A DNA stretch of 64,000 bases from Bacteroidales bacterium (lineage in GTDB: Bacteria > Bacteroidota > Bacteroidia > Bacteroidales > ML635J-15): contig JAISPG010000060.1 in assembly GCA_031275085.1 (NCBI GenBank), positions 25,531 through 89,530 of the forward strand, in the 5' to 3' direction. The notes under the pieces are model-generated. The model was not told where the DNA came from. It searched no databases and was given only the letters and a program-made list of their open reading frames with translations. A program made the position numbers and the translations under genes. The number at the start of each line of letters is the position of its first letter. The stretch's first letter is position 1. Shown here piece after piece: positions 1-7,381 of this stretch.

Positions 1-79
1 ATTCATATAATGTATTGTCCGGTAATTGTTTTTCAGACTGGAAAATTTTTTTATATGTATAATCTTTTAAAATTGTCAT
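1..79 (-). CDS. 5' fragment of a gene downstream of the NuoE-like gene, possibly a NuoF/HydB-like flavoprotein subunit
   Basis: A minus-strand reading frame begins with ATG at 79 and runs open to the window edge (26 codons, beginning MTILKDYTYKK). It starts 48 nt downstream of the stop of the NuoE-like gene, on the same strand, so the two are probably one operon. In NADH-dependent hydrogenases and NADH dehydrogenases the NuoE-type gene is normally followed by the FMN- and NADH-binding NuoF-type gene. The visible residues are too few to recognise any domain, so the NuoF identity is an inference from gene order only. Confidence 0.5.
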   Translation of the reverse strand, partial: MTILKDYTYKKIFQSEKQLPDNTLYE

Positions 80-127
80 TTTTATTTATTGAATGATATA
101 AAATATAACATTGTTGCATTTGGTAAT

Positions 128-586
128 TTAATCCAAATTACTGATTATAATTTTGAAATCATTCAGTGAAACATTCATAAAATATCTATCATTGACAGCA
201 ATTATTGGACCTAAAGCACATGCTCCCATACAAGGTATGAACTCTATGCTAAATTTTCCGTCACTGCTTGTTTCTTTATTTTTTAAATTTAAAATTTTAT
301 ATATTTCAGAGGTCAGATTATCTTTTGTCTTTATATGACAAGCAGCTCCGCTACATATTTTTATATGGTGCCTCCCTTTTGGCTTGAATCTAAACTGATT
401 ATAAAAAGATGCAATTCCATAAATTTTACCTGCCGGAACATTAATTCTTTTGCTTAATTGTTCAATGAAATTCAAATCTATATAACCGAATTTATTCTGG
501 AAGTTTTGTAATATAGATAAGAGTTCCCGTTTTTCAATATGTTCCTTTAAAGAATCTATGTAATTTTGCATAGTTTTAGTTTCCAT
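128..586 (-). CDS. NuoE-like [2Fe-2S] (thioredoxin-like ferredoxin) subunit of an NADH dehydrogenase or NADH-dependent hydrogenase
   Basis: The 152-residue protein is a typical 24-kDa-type subunit. It has an N-terminal helical bundle (about 1-65) and a thioredoxin-like ferredoxin domain whose four cluster ligands are visible as C78, C83, C119 and C123 (pattern CSGAAC ... CMGAC). In this family the [2Fe-2S] centre passes electrons between the flavin subunit and its partner. The next gene on the strand is cut by the window edge. A promoter-like -7 element ends about 6 nt before the ATG at 586, so the mRNA may be almost leaderless, or translation may start at Met6 (position 571). Whether the complex is HydABC/HndABCD hydrogenase or another NADH dehydrogenase cannot be decided here. 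The HATPase/PHP/DRTGG genes at 19407-20996 favour hydrogenase. Confidence 0.85.
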   Translation of the reverse strand: METKTMQNYIDSLKEHIEKRELLSILQNFQNKFGYIDLNFIEQLSKRINVPAGKIYGIASFYNQFRFKPKGRHHIKICSGAACHIKTKDNLTSEIYKILNLKNKETSSDGKFSIEFIPCMGACALGPIIAVNDRYFMNVSLNDFKIIISNLD

Positions 587-591
587 TAATG

Positions 592-622
592 CAAATATAA
601 TAAATTGTTATAAAAAAAACAA
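592..622 (-). promoter_or_regulatory. Bacteroidetes-type promoter of the NuoE-like gene
   Basis: Read on the minus strand there is TTG (622-620), a 20-nt spacer and TATATTTG (599-592), fitting the Bacteroidetes primary-sigma pattern TTG-N18/20-TAnnTTTG. The expected transcription start lies at or next to the ATG at 586. Confidence 0.5.
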
Positions 623-817
623 TGTTATTAGCGTAACAATTAACAAATAAAATATATAAAAGGTGTGAAATTATTTCATATGATATTTTTAAATGTTTGA
701 AGTAATTTAGAGAATATTGATTAATTAACAAATTTCAGGATAAACTTGTTTAAATCACTGTAGAAGAAGGTCTTTATTATTGGATGCAAATTCTCTTTTT
801 GTTGAAATATAAGTAAA

Positions 818-982
818 ATGGAATTTATTGATATTAATGGAATAATTTTAAAACCAATTACAATAAAACAAGACAAAGAAAACAGTGTGAATGTTTCTGA
901 TTTAGTCAGGTTTTTTTATTTTGTTAAATTTTTCATTGGCGAATGTGGAATAACTAAAAGTGACTTAAAAATAATTTTGTAA
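818..982 (+). CDS. possible small hypothetical protein (54 aa) upstream of rpsU
   Basis: An ATG at 818 opens a 54-codon frame ending with TAA at 980. It encodes a mixed hydrophobic/charged peptide that begins MEFIDINGII and has an aromatic stretch near residues 31-39. It fills much of the 485-nt gap between the NuoE-like gene and rpsU. I recognise no family, see no Shine-Dalgarno sequence (uninformative in this phylum) and no clear promoter. It ends 4 nt before the -33 box of the rpsU promoter. It may be a real small protein or a chance frame in AT-rich DNA. Confidence 0.3.
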   Translation: MEFIDINGIILKPITIKQDKENSVNVSDLVRFFYFVKFFIGECGITKSDLKIIL

Positions 983-986
983 AAAA

Positions 987-1017
987 TTTGCTGTGAATTT
1001 AATTTTATGTAACTTTG
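987..1017 (+). promoter_or_regulatory. promoter of rpsU
   Basis: TTTG at 987-990, exactly 19 nt of spacer, then TAACTTTG at 1010-1017: a textbook Bacteroidetes promoter. It gives rpsU a leader of roughly 45-50 nt. Confidence 0.75.
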
Positions 1018-1071
1018 CACTCCTGTTTTCAGGAATTGATAAAATAAATAAAAATTTAATTTAAACAAGAA

Positions 1072-1269
1072 ATGATAATAGTACCAGTAAAAGAAGGCGA
1101 AAATATTGACAGAGCCTTAAAACGTTTTAAAAGAAAATTTGAAAAAACAGGTGTAGTAAAAGAATTAAGAAGACGTCAGGCTTTTGAAAAACCGTCTATT
1201 ACAAATCGTCAGCAGAGATTGCATGCAATTTATGTTCAACGTTTACAAAGCCAACAGGAAAATAATTAA
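1072..1269 (+). CDS. rpsU: 30S ribosomal protein bS21
   Basis: The 65-residue basic protein begins MIIVPVKEGENIDRALKRFKRK and keeps the ERALKRFKRK-like helix and the arginine-rich centre of bS21. In Bacteroidetes bS21 sits near the 3' end of 16S rRNA and helps hide the anti-Shine-Dalgarno sequence, which goes with the scarcity of SD sequences in this phylum. It has its own strong promoter and lies 72 nt upstream of xerC. No AGGAGG-like sequence is visible before the ATG, although some relatives carry a strong SD on rpsU for autoregulation. Identity is secure. Confidence 0.95.
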   Translation: MIIVPVKEGENIDRALKRFKRKFEKTGVVKELRRRQAFEKPSITNRQQRLHAIYVQRLQSQQENN

Positions 1270-1341
1270 AAAATTTTAACATTTTTTTGTAACCTAAAAG
1301 ATCTTTTTTCGTAACAAGATAAAAATATTTGGGAAAAAGAG

Positions 1342-2232
1342 ATGGAGATAGAATCTTTTGTCAAGTATCTTAAATACGAAAAAAGATATTCCGAACATAC
1401 AGTAAAGGCATATGAAACTGATATATATCAGTTTCATAATTTTATTTATACGGATCAGAAAAAACCTTTAAGTTCTGAGTTATTGGAGTATAACAATATA
1501 CGCCTTTGGATGGTTAAACTTAAATCTGATGGTTTATCTTCACGTTCTATAAATCGAAAACTTTCAAGTTTAAAAAGATATGTTAATTATTTGCTTAAGC
1601 AGGGAAAAATAGATAATGACCCTTTGGCAAAGATAATTAATCCCAAAAACAACAAAAGGCTTCCTGAATTCGTTCAGGAAAAACAGATGAACAAATTAGA
1701 GGACCTATCTGTTTTTAAAGAAGGGTTTTCAGGAATAAGGGACAGGTTTATGCTGGAGCTTTTTTACAATACCGGAATGCGTTTGTCAGAATTGATTAAT
1801 ATAAAGCATGGCGATATGGATTTAATGGCTGGGGCGGTTAAAATATTAGGAAAAAGAAATAAAGAAAGAATTTCTCCTTTAAATAATTATACCATTAATA
1901 TATATAAAGAATATTTGGTGGCAAAGAAAGAAATGGACTTTTCGGTAGATAAGAATTCTTATCTGATTGTTACCGATAAAGGAAATAAATTATATGAGAA
2001 GTTTGTATACCGTAAGGTTGTTCATTATTTGAGTTTTGTAACAGAAATTGATAAAAAAAGTCCACATGTTTTACGTCATACTTTTGCAACTCATATGCTT
2101 AATAATGGAGCGGATTTGAATGCTATAAAAGAATTGTTAGGACATTCAAGCCTGGCTGCAACTCAGGTATATACTCATAATACGTTTAAAAAAATAAAAG
2201 AAATTTATAAACAAGCTCATCCCAGAGCATAA
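1342..2232 (+). CDS. xerC: tyrosine recombinase XerC/XerD type
   Basis: The 296-residue protein has an N-terminal SAM-like core-binding domain (about 1-90) and a C-terminal catalytic domain. The tyrosine-recombinase residues are visible: R147 (TGMRLSEL), H242 and R245 (HVLRHTF), H268 (LGHSS) and the nucleophile Y277. Length matches Xer proteins, which resolve chromosome dimers at dif. It lies in the conserved Bacteroidetes order rpsU-xer-hpf with no mobile-element features nearby, so it is the housekeeping Xer rather than an integrase. XerC versus XerD naming cannot be settled from sequence alone. The start ATG at 1342 gives the standard N-terminus. Confidence 0.9.
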   Translation: MEIESFVKYLKYEKRYSEHTVKAYETDIYQFHNFIYTDQKKPLSSELLEYNNIRLWMVKLKSDGLSSRSINRKLSSLKRYVNYLLKQGKIDNDPLAKIINPKNNKRLPEFVQEKQMNKLEDLSVFKEGFSGIRDRFMLELFYNTGMRLSELINIKHGDMDLMAGAVKILGKRNKERISPLNNYTINIYKEYLVAKKEMDFSVDKNSYLIVTDKGNKLYEKFVYRKVVHYLSFVTEIDKKSPHVLRHTFATHMLNNGADLNAIKELLGHSSLAATQVYTHNTFKKIKEIYKQAHPRA

Positions 2233-2234
2233 AG

Positions 2235-2247
2235 AAAGGAGTACATT
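2235..2247 (+). promoter_or_regulatory. strong Shine-Dalgarno sequence before hpf
   Basis: AAAGGAG occurs about 7 nt upstream of the hpf ATG at 2248. Nearly every other gene in this window lacks such a sequence, so it stands out and also fixes the start. Confidence 0.65.
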
Positions 2248-2547
2248 ATGAACATAAAAATTCAATCAGTGCATTTTGATGCCGACAAAAAGTTATTAGA
2301 ATTTATAGAAAACAAAGTGGAGAAACTTTCACAAGTCGCTGATGATATAATGCTGGCAGAAGTAGTTTTACGTTTGGAAAATTCGGAAACTAATGAAAAT
2401 AAGGTAGCAGAAATTCGTATTGATATTCCACATGCTTCAGATATTTTTGCCCGTCGTCAAACAAAATCATTTGAAGAATCTATTGATTTAGCAACAGATG
2501 CATTGCGTCGTCAGTTAAGGAGATTTAAACAAAAACAACGCGGATAA
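2248..2547 (+). CDS. hpf: ribosome hibernation promoting factor, short form (HPF/RaiA family)
   Basis: The 99-residue protein begins MNIKIQSVHFDADKKLLEFI and has the beta-alpha-beta-beta-beta-alpha layout of the S30AE/HPF fold, ending in a basic helix (RRQLRRFKQKQRG). Proteins of this family bind the 30S decoding region and stabilise inactive ribosomes in slow growth. The absence of a C-terminal extension makes it the short form. The gene starts 15 nt after xerC and has an unusually good SD sequence for this phylum. The next genes are tRNAs driven by a separate promoter. Confidence 0.9.
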   Translation: MNIKIQSVHFDADKKLLEFIENKVEKLSQVADDIMLAEVVLRLENSETNENKVAEIRIDIPHASDIFARRQTKSFEESIDLATDALRRQLRRFKQKQRG

Positions 2548-2575
2548 AAAAAAGTTAAAAAAAATCGTAAAAAAA

Positions 2576-2606
2576 TTTGATTAGAAAAAAATAATTTATA
2601 CATTTG
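2576..2606 (+). promoter_or_regulatory. promoter of the tRNA-tuf operon
   Basis: TTTG at 2576-2579, 19-nt spacer, TACATTTG at 2599-2606. It lies about 45 nt upstream of tRNA-Thr and probably drives the four tRNAs and tuf. Confidence 0.75.
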
Positions 2607-2654
2607 CAGACCTTTTAGAAAGGGAAGTTCTTTAAAATGTATGAATTTATTTTG

Positions 2655-2727
2655 GCCGATGTAGCTCAGTTGGTAGAGCAGCTGATTTGTAATCAGCCGG
2701 TCGGCGGTTCGAGTCCGTCCATCGGCT
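2655..2727 (+). tRNA. tRNA-Thr (anticodon TGT)
   Basis: Full cloverleaf: acceptor stem GCCGATG/CATCGGC, D arm GCTC..GAGC, anticodon loop TTTGTAA (anticodon TGT) on a 5-bp stem, and a TTCGAGT T loop. The three bases after the discriminator happen to read CCA. Confidence 0.95.
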
Positions 2728-2739
2728 CCAAAATATGTT

Positions 2740-2822
2740 GGGGAGATACCAAAGTGGCCAACTGGAGCAGACTGTAAATCTGTTGTCGTACGACTTCGGA
2801 GGTTCGAATCCTTCTCTCCCCA
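2740..2822 (+). tRNA. tRNA-Tyr (anticodon GTA)
   Basis: Acceptor stem GGGGAGA/TCTCCCC, anticodon loop CTGTAAA (anticodon GTA), long type-II variable arm and TTCGAAT T loop; 83 nt, CCA not encoded. Confidence 0.95.
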
Positions 2823-2833
2823 CTGCTAAGTAT

Positions 2834-2907
<74 letters not shown>

Positions 2908-2915
2908 AACTAGGT

Positions 2916-2987
<72 letters not shown>

Positions 2988-3038
2988 CAATTTTTTGAGT
3001 ATAATGTTTAATTTTAATTTATTAATATTTTTTAAGCC

Positions 3039-4226
3039 ATGGCTAAAGAAAAATTTGAAAGGTCGAAACCACACGTAAATATTGGTACCATTGGACACGT
3101 TGACCATGGTAAGACCACTTTAACTTCTGCAATTACTAAAGTATTGGCAAAAAAAGGATTTGCATCTGTAATGGATTTTGATTCGATTGATAATGCTCCT
3201 GAAGAAAAAGAAAGAGGTATAACAATTAACACATCTCACGTTGAGTATCAAACCGAAAATCGTCACTATGCACACGTTGACTGTCCAGGTCACGCTGACT
3301 ATGTGAAAAATATGGTAACTGGTGCTGCTCAGATGGACGGTGCAATTCTTGTTGTTGCCGCTACAGACGGACCTATGCCTCAAACTCGTGAACATATCCT
3401 TTTAGCTCGTCAGGTAAACGTTCCTAAAATCGTTGTTTTCCTTAATAAAGTTGATATGGTTGACGACGAAGAATTACTTGAGTTAGTTGAAATGGAAGTT
3501 CGTGAATTATTGAGTTTTTATGAATTTGAAGGTGATAATGGACCAGTAATCAGAGGTTCAGCTTTAGGCGCATTGAATGGAGAACCACAATGGGAAGCTA
3601 AAGTTGAAGAACTTATGGATGCTGTTGATGCATGGATTCCAATTCCTCCGCGTGATAATGAAAAACCTTTCTTAATGCCTGTTGAAGACGTATTTTCAAT
3701 CACAGGTCGTGGTACTGTAGCTACAGGCCGTATTGAAACAGGTGTTGTTAATACCGGCGATGAAGTTCATATCATAGGATTAGGTGCTGAAGCACGTAAG
3801 ACAGTTGTGACTGGTGTTGAAATGTTCCGTAAAATCTTAGATAGAGGCGAAGCTGGTGATAACGTTGGATTATTACTAAGAGGTGTTGATAAAGATGAGA
3901 TTAAGAGAGGACAAGTAATTGCTGCTCCGGGAACAATTAAACCTCATACTAAATTCAAAGCTGAGATTTATGTTTTGAAAAAAGAAGAAGGTGGTCGCCA
4001 TACTCCATTCCATAATAATTATCGTCCTCAGTTTTTCTTGAGAACATTGGATATTACAGGAGAAATTTCTCTTCCGGAAGGAGTTCAGATGGTTATGCCT
4101 GGTGATAATGTAACTATCACAGTTGAATTAATTTATCCTGTTGCTTGTAACGTAGGTCTTCGTTTTGCAATTCGCGAAGGAGGAAGAACCGTTGGAGCTG
4201 GTCAGATAACTGAAATTTTAGACTAA
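3039..4226 (+). CDS. tuf: translation elongation factor EF-Tu
   Basis: The 395-residue GTPase delivers aminoacyl-tRNA to the ribosome. The G1 motif GHVDHGKT (about 19-26), the DCPGH switch II and the NKVD G4 motif are all visible, followed by the two beta-barrel domains. Length is standard. Codon use shifts toward the preferred set of a highly expressed gene (for example more GGT, CGT and C-ending codons than its neighbours). It follows four tRNA genes and precedes a hairpin and tRNA-Trp, the usual Bacteroidetes order. Confidence 0.98.
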   Translation: MAKEKFERSKPHVNIGTIGHVDHGKTTLTSAITKVLAKKGFASVMDFDSIDNAPEEKERGITINTSHVEYQTENRHYAHVDCPGHADYVKNMVTGAAQMDGAILVVAATDGPMPQTREHILLARQVNVPKIVVFLNKVDMVDDEELLELVEMEVRELLSFYEFEGDNGPVIRGSALGALNGEPQWEAKVEELMDAVDAWIPIPPRDNEKPFLMPVEDVFSITGRGTVATGRIETGVVNTGDEVHIIGLGAEARKTVVTGVEMFRKILDRGEAGDNVGLLLRGVDKDEIKRGQVIAAPGTIKPHTKFKAEIYVLKKEEGGRHTPFHNNYRPQFFLRTLDITGEISLPEGVQMVMPGDNVTITVELIYPVACNVGLRFAIREGGRTVGAGQITEILD

Positions 4227-4237
4227 TTTTAAATATT

Positions 4238-4278
4238 AAAGTAGGGAAGATACTTTTTAAGTATCTTGCTTACTTTTT
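4238..4278 (+). terminator. hairpin between tuf and tRNA-Trp
   Basis: Two stacked stems, AAAGTA/TACTTT outside and AAGATACTT/AAGTATCTT inside, end in a T-run that abuts the tRNA-Trp 5' end. It could act as a partial terminator or as an RNA-processing site separating the mRNA from the tRNA. Confidence 0.5.
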
Positions 4279-4351
4279 ACGGGTGTAGCTCAGTTGGTAG
4301 AGCACTAGTCTCCAAAACTAGGTGTCGGGCGTTCGAGTCGCTCCTCCCGTG
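4279..4351 (+). tRNA. tRNA-Trp (anticodon CCA)
   Basis: 73-nt cloverleaf with anticodon loop CTCCAAA (anticodon CCA) on CTAGT/ACTAG, D arm GCTC/GAGC and T loop TTCGAGT. The acceptor stem ACGGGTG/CTCCCGT has one internal T-T mismatch (6-67). CCA is not encoded. Confidence 0.92.
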
Positions 4352-4388
4352 CTAAAAAGTTATACGAAAGATCGAAAGATAAAATATA

Positions 4389-4583
4389 ATGAGTAAAATA
4401 AAAACTTATTTTGTTGAAACGTACAATGAACTGGTTTATAAGGTTACATGGCCAAAATGGTCAGAACTGCAAAGCAGTGCAATTGTCGTTATGGTTGCTT
4501 CCTTAATATTCGCCGTGTTAATATTTTCAATGGATTTTATTTTTAAAGAATTACTTGAGATTATCTACGGATTGTTTTATTAA
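4389..4583 (+). CDS. secE: preprotein translocase subunit SecE
   Basis: The 64-residue protein has the conserved cytoplasmic amphipathic helix with VTWPKWSEL (about 19-27) and a single membrane helix (about 31-58). It is the short single-span form of SecE, which clamps SecY in the Sec translocon. Its place between tRNA-Trp and nusG is conserved across bacteria. Confidence 0.93.
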   Translation: MSKIKTYFVETYNELVYKVTWPKWSELQSSAIVVMVASLIFAVLIFSMDFIFKELLEIIYGLFY

Positions 4584-4603
4584 ACCAAAAGTGTTGTTGG
4601 GAT

Positions 4604-5149
4604 ATGGCAGAAATTGAAAAAAAATGGTATGTTGTTCGTGCCCTTAGCGGAAAAGAAAAAAAGGTGAAAGAGTACCTTGAAACCGAAATTAATAAGCTGG
4701 GGTTGACAGATCAGGTATCTCAGGTACTTATTCCAACAGAGAAGGTCTATCAGGTACGAAAAGGAAAACCTATCCATAAGGAAAGAAGTTTTTTTCCGGG
4801 TTATATACTTATATATGCTGCTTTGGACGGTGAAACTGAGCATATAATAAAAGGTATAACGGGAGTAATAGGATTCTTAGGTACAAAAGATGGGCAAGCT
4901 ATACCATTAAGAAATGATGAAGTTGCCAGGATCCTTGGTAAAGTTGATGAATTAGCAGAAGGACGCGAAGAAGTTAATGTTCCATATTATGTTGGAGAAC
5001 CGGTAAAGGTTATTGACGGTCCTTTTAATGGTTTTAGTGGTATAGTAGAAGAAGTGTATGATGAGAAGAAAAAACTGAAGGTTATGGTTAAAATATTTGG
5101 CCGTAAAACACCTATAGAACTTCGATTTATACAAGTTGAAAAAGAATAA
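4604..5149 (+). CDS. nusG: transcription termination/antitermination factor NusG
   Basis: 181 residues: N-terminal NGN domain (WYVVRALSGKEKKV near the start, FFPGYILI around 64-71) and a C-terminal KOW domain (VKVIDGPFNGFSGIVEEV). It binds RNA polymerase near the clamp and links it to Rho or the ribosome. It is 20 nt downstream of secE. This is the housekeeping NusG in its ribosomal-operon context, not a capsule-type UpxY paralogue. Confidence 0.96.
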   Translation: MAEIEKKWYVVRALSGKEKKVKEYLETEINKLGLTDQVSQVLIPTEKVYQVRKGKPIHKERSFFPGYILIYAALDGETEHIIKGITGVIGFLGTKDGQAIPLRNDEVARILGKVDELAEGREEVNVPYYVGEPVKVIDGPFNGFSGIVEEVYDEKKKLKVMVKIFGRKTPIELRFIQVEKE

Positions 5150-5176
5150 TCTTTTATTTTTTTAAGTAAAAAGTTT

Positions 5177-5623
5177 ATGGCAAAACAAATTGGTGGTTTT
5201 ATTAAACTGCAAATTAAAGGAGGTGCAGCAAATCCATCTCCACCGGTTGGTCCAGCTTTAGGTTCAAAAGGTTTAAATATCATGGAGTTTTGTAAACAAT
5301 TTAATGGCAGAACTCAGGAATTAGCTGGTAAGGTATTACCTGTAGTAATAACTTATTATAGTGATAAATCTTTTGATTTTATAGTTAAGACTCCTCCGGT
5401 TGCTGTTCAACTAATGGAAATTGCAAACGTAAAAAAAGGTTCAGCCGAGCCTAACAGAGCAAAAGTTGGTTCTATTACATGGGATCAGGTTAAGACTATT
5501 GCTGAAGGTAAAATGGTTGACTTAAATGCATTTACATTAGAATCAGCAGTGAGCATGGTTGCAGGTACAGCTAGAAGTATGGGGATCGCTATAAAAGGAG
5601 AATCTCCGATTAAAAATAATTAA
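5177..5623 (+). CDS. rplK: 50S ribosomal protein uL11
   Basis: 148 residues beginning [22 protein letters not shown], with the PPVGPALG proline-rich segment of the thiostrepton-site domain and the C-terminal rRNA-binding domain (GTARSMGI). It starts the uL11-uL1-uL10-bL12 run and is 27 nt after nusG. Standard length. Confidence 0.97.
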   Translation: MAKQIGGFIKLQIKGGAANPSPPVGPALGSKGLNIMEFCKQFNGRTQELAGKVLPVVITYYSDKSFDFIVKTPPVAVQLMEIANVKKGSAEPNRAKVGSITWDQVKTIAEGKMVDLNAFTLESAVSMVAGTARSMGIAIKGESPIKNN

Positions 5624-5636
5624 AGTACTTTTTGAA

Positions 5637-6329
5637 ATGGCAAAAATTAGCAAAAAAAGAAAAGACGCTTTAGCTAAAGTAGAAACGGGCAAGAAGTACG
5701 ATATCCAGGAAGCTGCAAATCTAGTAAAAGAAATTACTTATACTAAATTTGATGCATCAGTAGATATAGATGTTCGTCTTGGGGTAGACCCACGTAAAGC
5801 TAATCAAATGGTGAGAGGTATTACTACATTACCACACGGAACAGGAAAGCAAATACGTGTTTTGGTTTTATGTACTCCGGACAAAGAACAGGAAGCTAAA
5901 GATGCCGGAGCTGATTACGTTGGTTTAGATGATTATATTGATAAAATTGCTCAGGGATGGACAGATATTGATATAATTATAACTATGCCTCAAGTAATGG
6001 CAAAAATCGGAAAACTTGGTAGAATTTTAGGCCCCAGAGGTCTTATGCCAAACCCGAAAACCGGTACAGTAACAATGGATATCGGAAAAGCTGTCGAAGA
6101 TGTAAAGAAGGGTAAAATAGATTTCAAAGTGGACAAGTATGGTATAATACATGCTGGTATTGGAAGAGTTTCTTTTGATGCAGGTAAAATTGTTGATAAT
6201 GCAACAGAAATTATACAAACCATCATAAAGTTAAAACCAACTGCGGCAAAAGGTACTTATGTAAAAAGTATATACCTTTCAAGTACTATGAGTCCGGGAA
6301 TTGAAATCGATCCTAAATCAATTAATTAG
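5637..6329 (+). CDS. rplA: 50S ribosomal protein uL1
   Basis: 230 residues with the uL1 signature region [18 protein letters not shown] (about 126-143). uL1 forms the L1 stalk and in many bacteria represses its own operon. Only 13 nt separate it from rplK. Standard length. Confidence 0.97.
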   Translation: MAKISKKRKDALAKVETGKKYDIQEAANLVKEITYTKFDASVDIDVRLGVDPRKANQMVRGITTLPHGTGKQIRVLVLCTPDKEQEAKDAGADYVGLDDYIDKIAQGWTDIDIIITMPQVMAKIGKLGRILGPRGLMPNPKTGTVTMDIGKAVEDVKKGKIDFKVDKYGIIHAGIGRVSFDAGKIVDNATEIIQTIIKLKPTAAKGTYVKSIYLSSTMSPGIEIDPKSIN

Positions 6330-6351
6330 TAATTAGAAATTGCCGGTTATT

Positions 6352-6870
6352 ATGAAACGAGAAGATAAAAATGCCCTTATCGAAAGCTTAAAATCAACGA
6401 TTGAAGAATACAGTCATTTTTATTTGGCTGATATTTCAGGACTTGATGCTCAGCAAACTTATGAGCTGCGTAAAAAGTGTTTCGAGAAAGACATTGAACT
6501 GATTGTTGTTAAGAATACATTCTTTAAAAAGGCATTAGAAAGAGCAGAAGGTAATTACGATGAAATTTACAGTGTATTAAAAGAAAATACCTCTGTAATG
6601 TTTTGTAACGTAGCAAATATACCTGGAAAGCTAATAAAAGAGTTAAATAAAAAAAGTGATAAACCTCTTTTCAAAGCAGCTTATGCAGAGGAATCTGTTT
6701 ATGTCGGAGCACATATGCTGGATTCACTTGCAAATCTGAAGTCAAAAGAAGAACTTGTTGGCGATATTATCATGTTGTTACAATCACCAATGAAAACAGT
6801 TCTTGGACAATTACAATCAGGTAAAAATTTATTGGCAGGTTTAGTAAAAACTTTGTCAGAAAGAGAATAA
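6352..6870 (+). CDS. rplJ: 50S ribosomal protein uL10
   Basis: uL10 anchors the bL12 stalk to 23S rRNA. I choose ATG at 6352, giving a 172-residue protein that begins MKREDKNALIESLK as in other Bacteroidetes. A TTG four codons upstream (6340) is in frame but gives an untypical N-terminus. The motif VVKNTFFKKAL and the C-terminal bL12-binding helix are visible. It is 22 nt after rplA and 34 nt before rplL. Confidence 0.95.
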   Translation: MKREDKNALIESLKSTIEEYSHFYLADISGLDAQQTYELRKKCFEKDIELIVVKNTFFKKALERAEGNYDEIYSVLKENTSVMFCNVANIPGKLIKELNKKSDKPLFKAAYAEESVYVGAHMLDSLANLKSKEELVGDIIMLLQSPMKTVLGQLQSGKNLLAGLVKTLSERE

Positions 6871-6904
6871 TAAAAAAAAGTTAAATAAGTAAAATTCAAT
6901 TAAA

Positions 6905-7288
6905 ATGGCAGATCTTAAGAAGTTAGCAGAAGAATTAGTTAACCTTACTGTTAAGGAAGTAAACGAATTGGCAGATATTTTAAAAGAAGAGTATGGTATT
7001 GAACCAGCAGCAGCTGCAGTAGCAATAGCAGGACCAGTAGCAGGCGGAGCAGGCGAAGCAGCAGGCGAAGTTGAAAAAACAGATTTTGATGTAATATTAA
7101 AATCAGCTGGCGCTCAGAAATTACAAATAGTTAAATTAGTTAAAGAATTAACAGGCTTAGGCCTTAAAGAAGCTAAAGCCCTTGTTGATGAAGCTCCAAA
7201 ACCAATTAAAGAAGGAGTTCCAAAAGATGAGGCAAACGCACTTAAAGCTCAATTGGAAGAAGCAGGTGCGGAAGTCGAACTTAAATAA
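6905..7288 (+). CDS. rplL: 50S ribosomal protein bL12 (L7/L12)
   Basis: 127 residues: N-terminal dimerisation helices, an alanine/glycine-rich hinge (about 36-58) and the C-terminal factor-binding domain ending in [10 protein letters not shown]. It recruits translational GTPases at the stalk. A 13-bp hairpin lies just after its stop and before rpoB. Confidence 0.97.
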   Translation: MADLKKLAEELVNLTVKEVNELADILKEEYGIEPAAAAVAIAGPVAGGAGEAAGEVEKTDFDVILKSAGAQKLQIVKLVKELTGLGLKEAKALVDEAPKPIKEGVPKDEANALKAQLEEAGAEVELK

Positions 7289-7310
7289 CAGCTTTTGTTG
7301 TATAAATTCT

Positions 7311-7341
7311 AGGTTTAAAACCCAAAATGGGTTTTAAACCT
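7311..7341 (+). terminator. 13-bp hairpin between rplL and rpoB (attenuator or processing site)
   Basis: Perfect inverted repeat, AGGTTTAAAACCC (7311-7323) and its complement at 7329-7341, with a 5-nt loop, followed by TTTCGTTG. The weak T-run fits partial termination that would lower rpoBC output relative to ribosomal proteins, as attenuation does at this junction in other bacteria. Confidence 0.65.
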
Positions 7342-7381
7342 TTCGTTGTTATTGTTTAGGTTCTTATTTAATAAATTCAAA

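Noticed and set aside
1342..2232. Integrase of a mobile element
   Set aside because: Length, context between rpsU and hpf and absence of attachment repeats fit the housekeeping Xer recombinase, even though tRNA genes lie nearby.
6340..6351. TTG start for rplJ adding four residues
   Set aside because: The next codon region provides ATG 6352 with a family-typical start.
7346..7381. Upstream TTG start for rpoB
   Set aside because: It lies 5 nt after the hairpin and encodes a Phe/Leu-rich extension not seen in RpoB; ATG 7382 gives the normal N-terminus.
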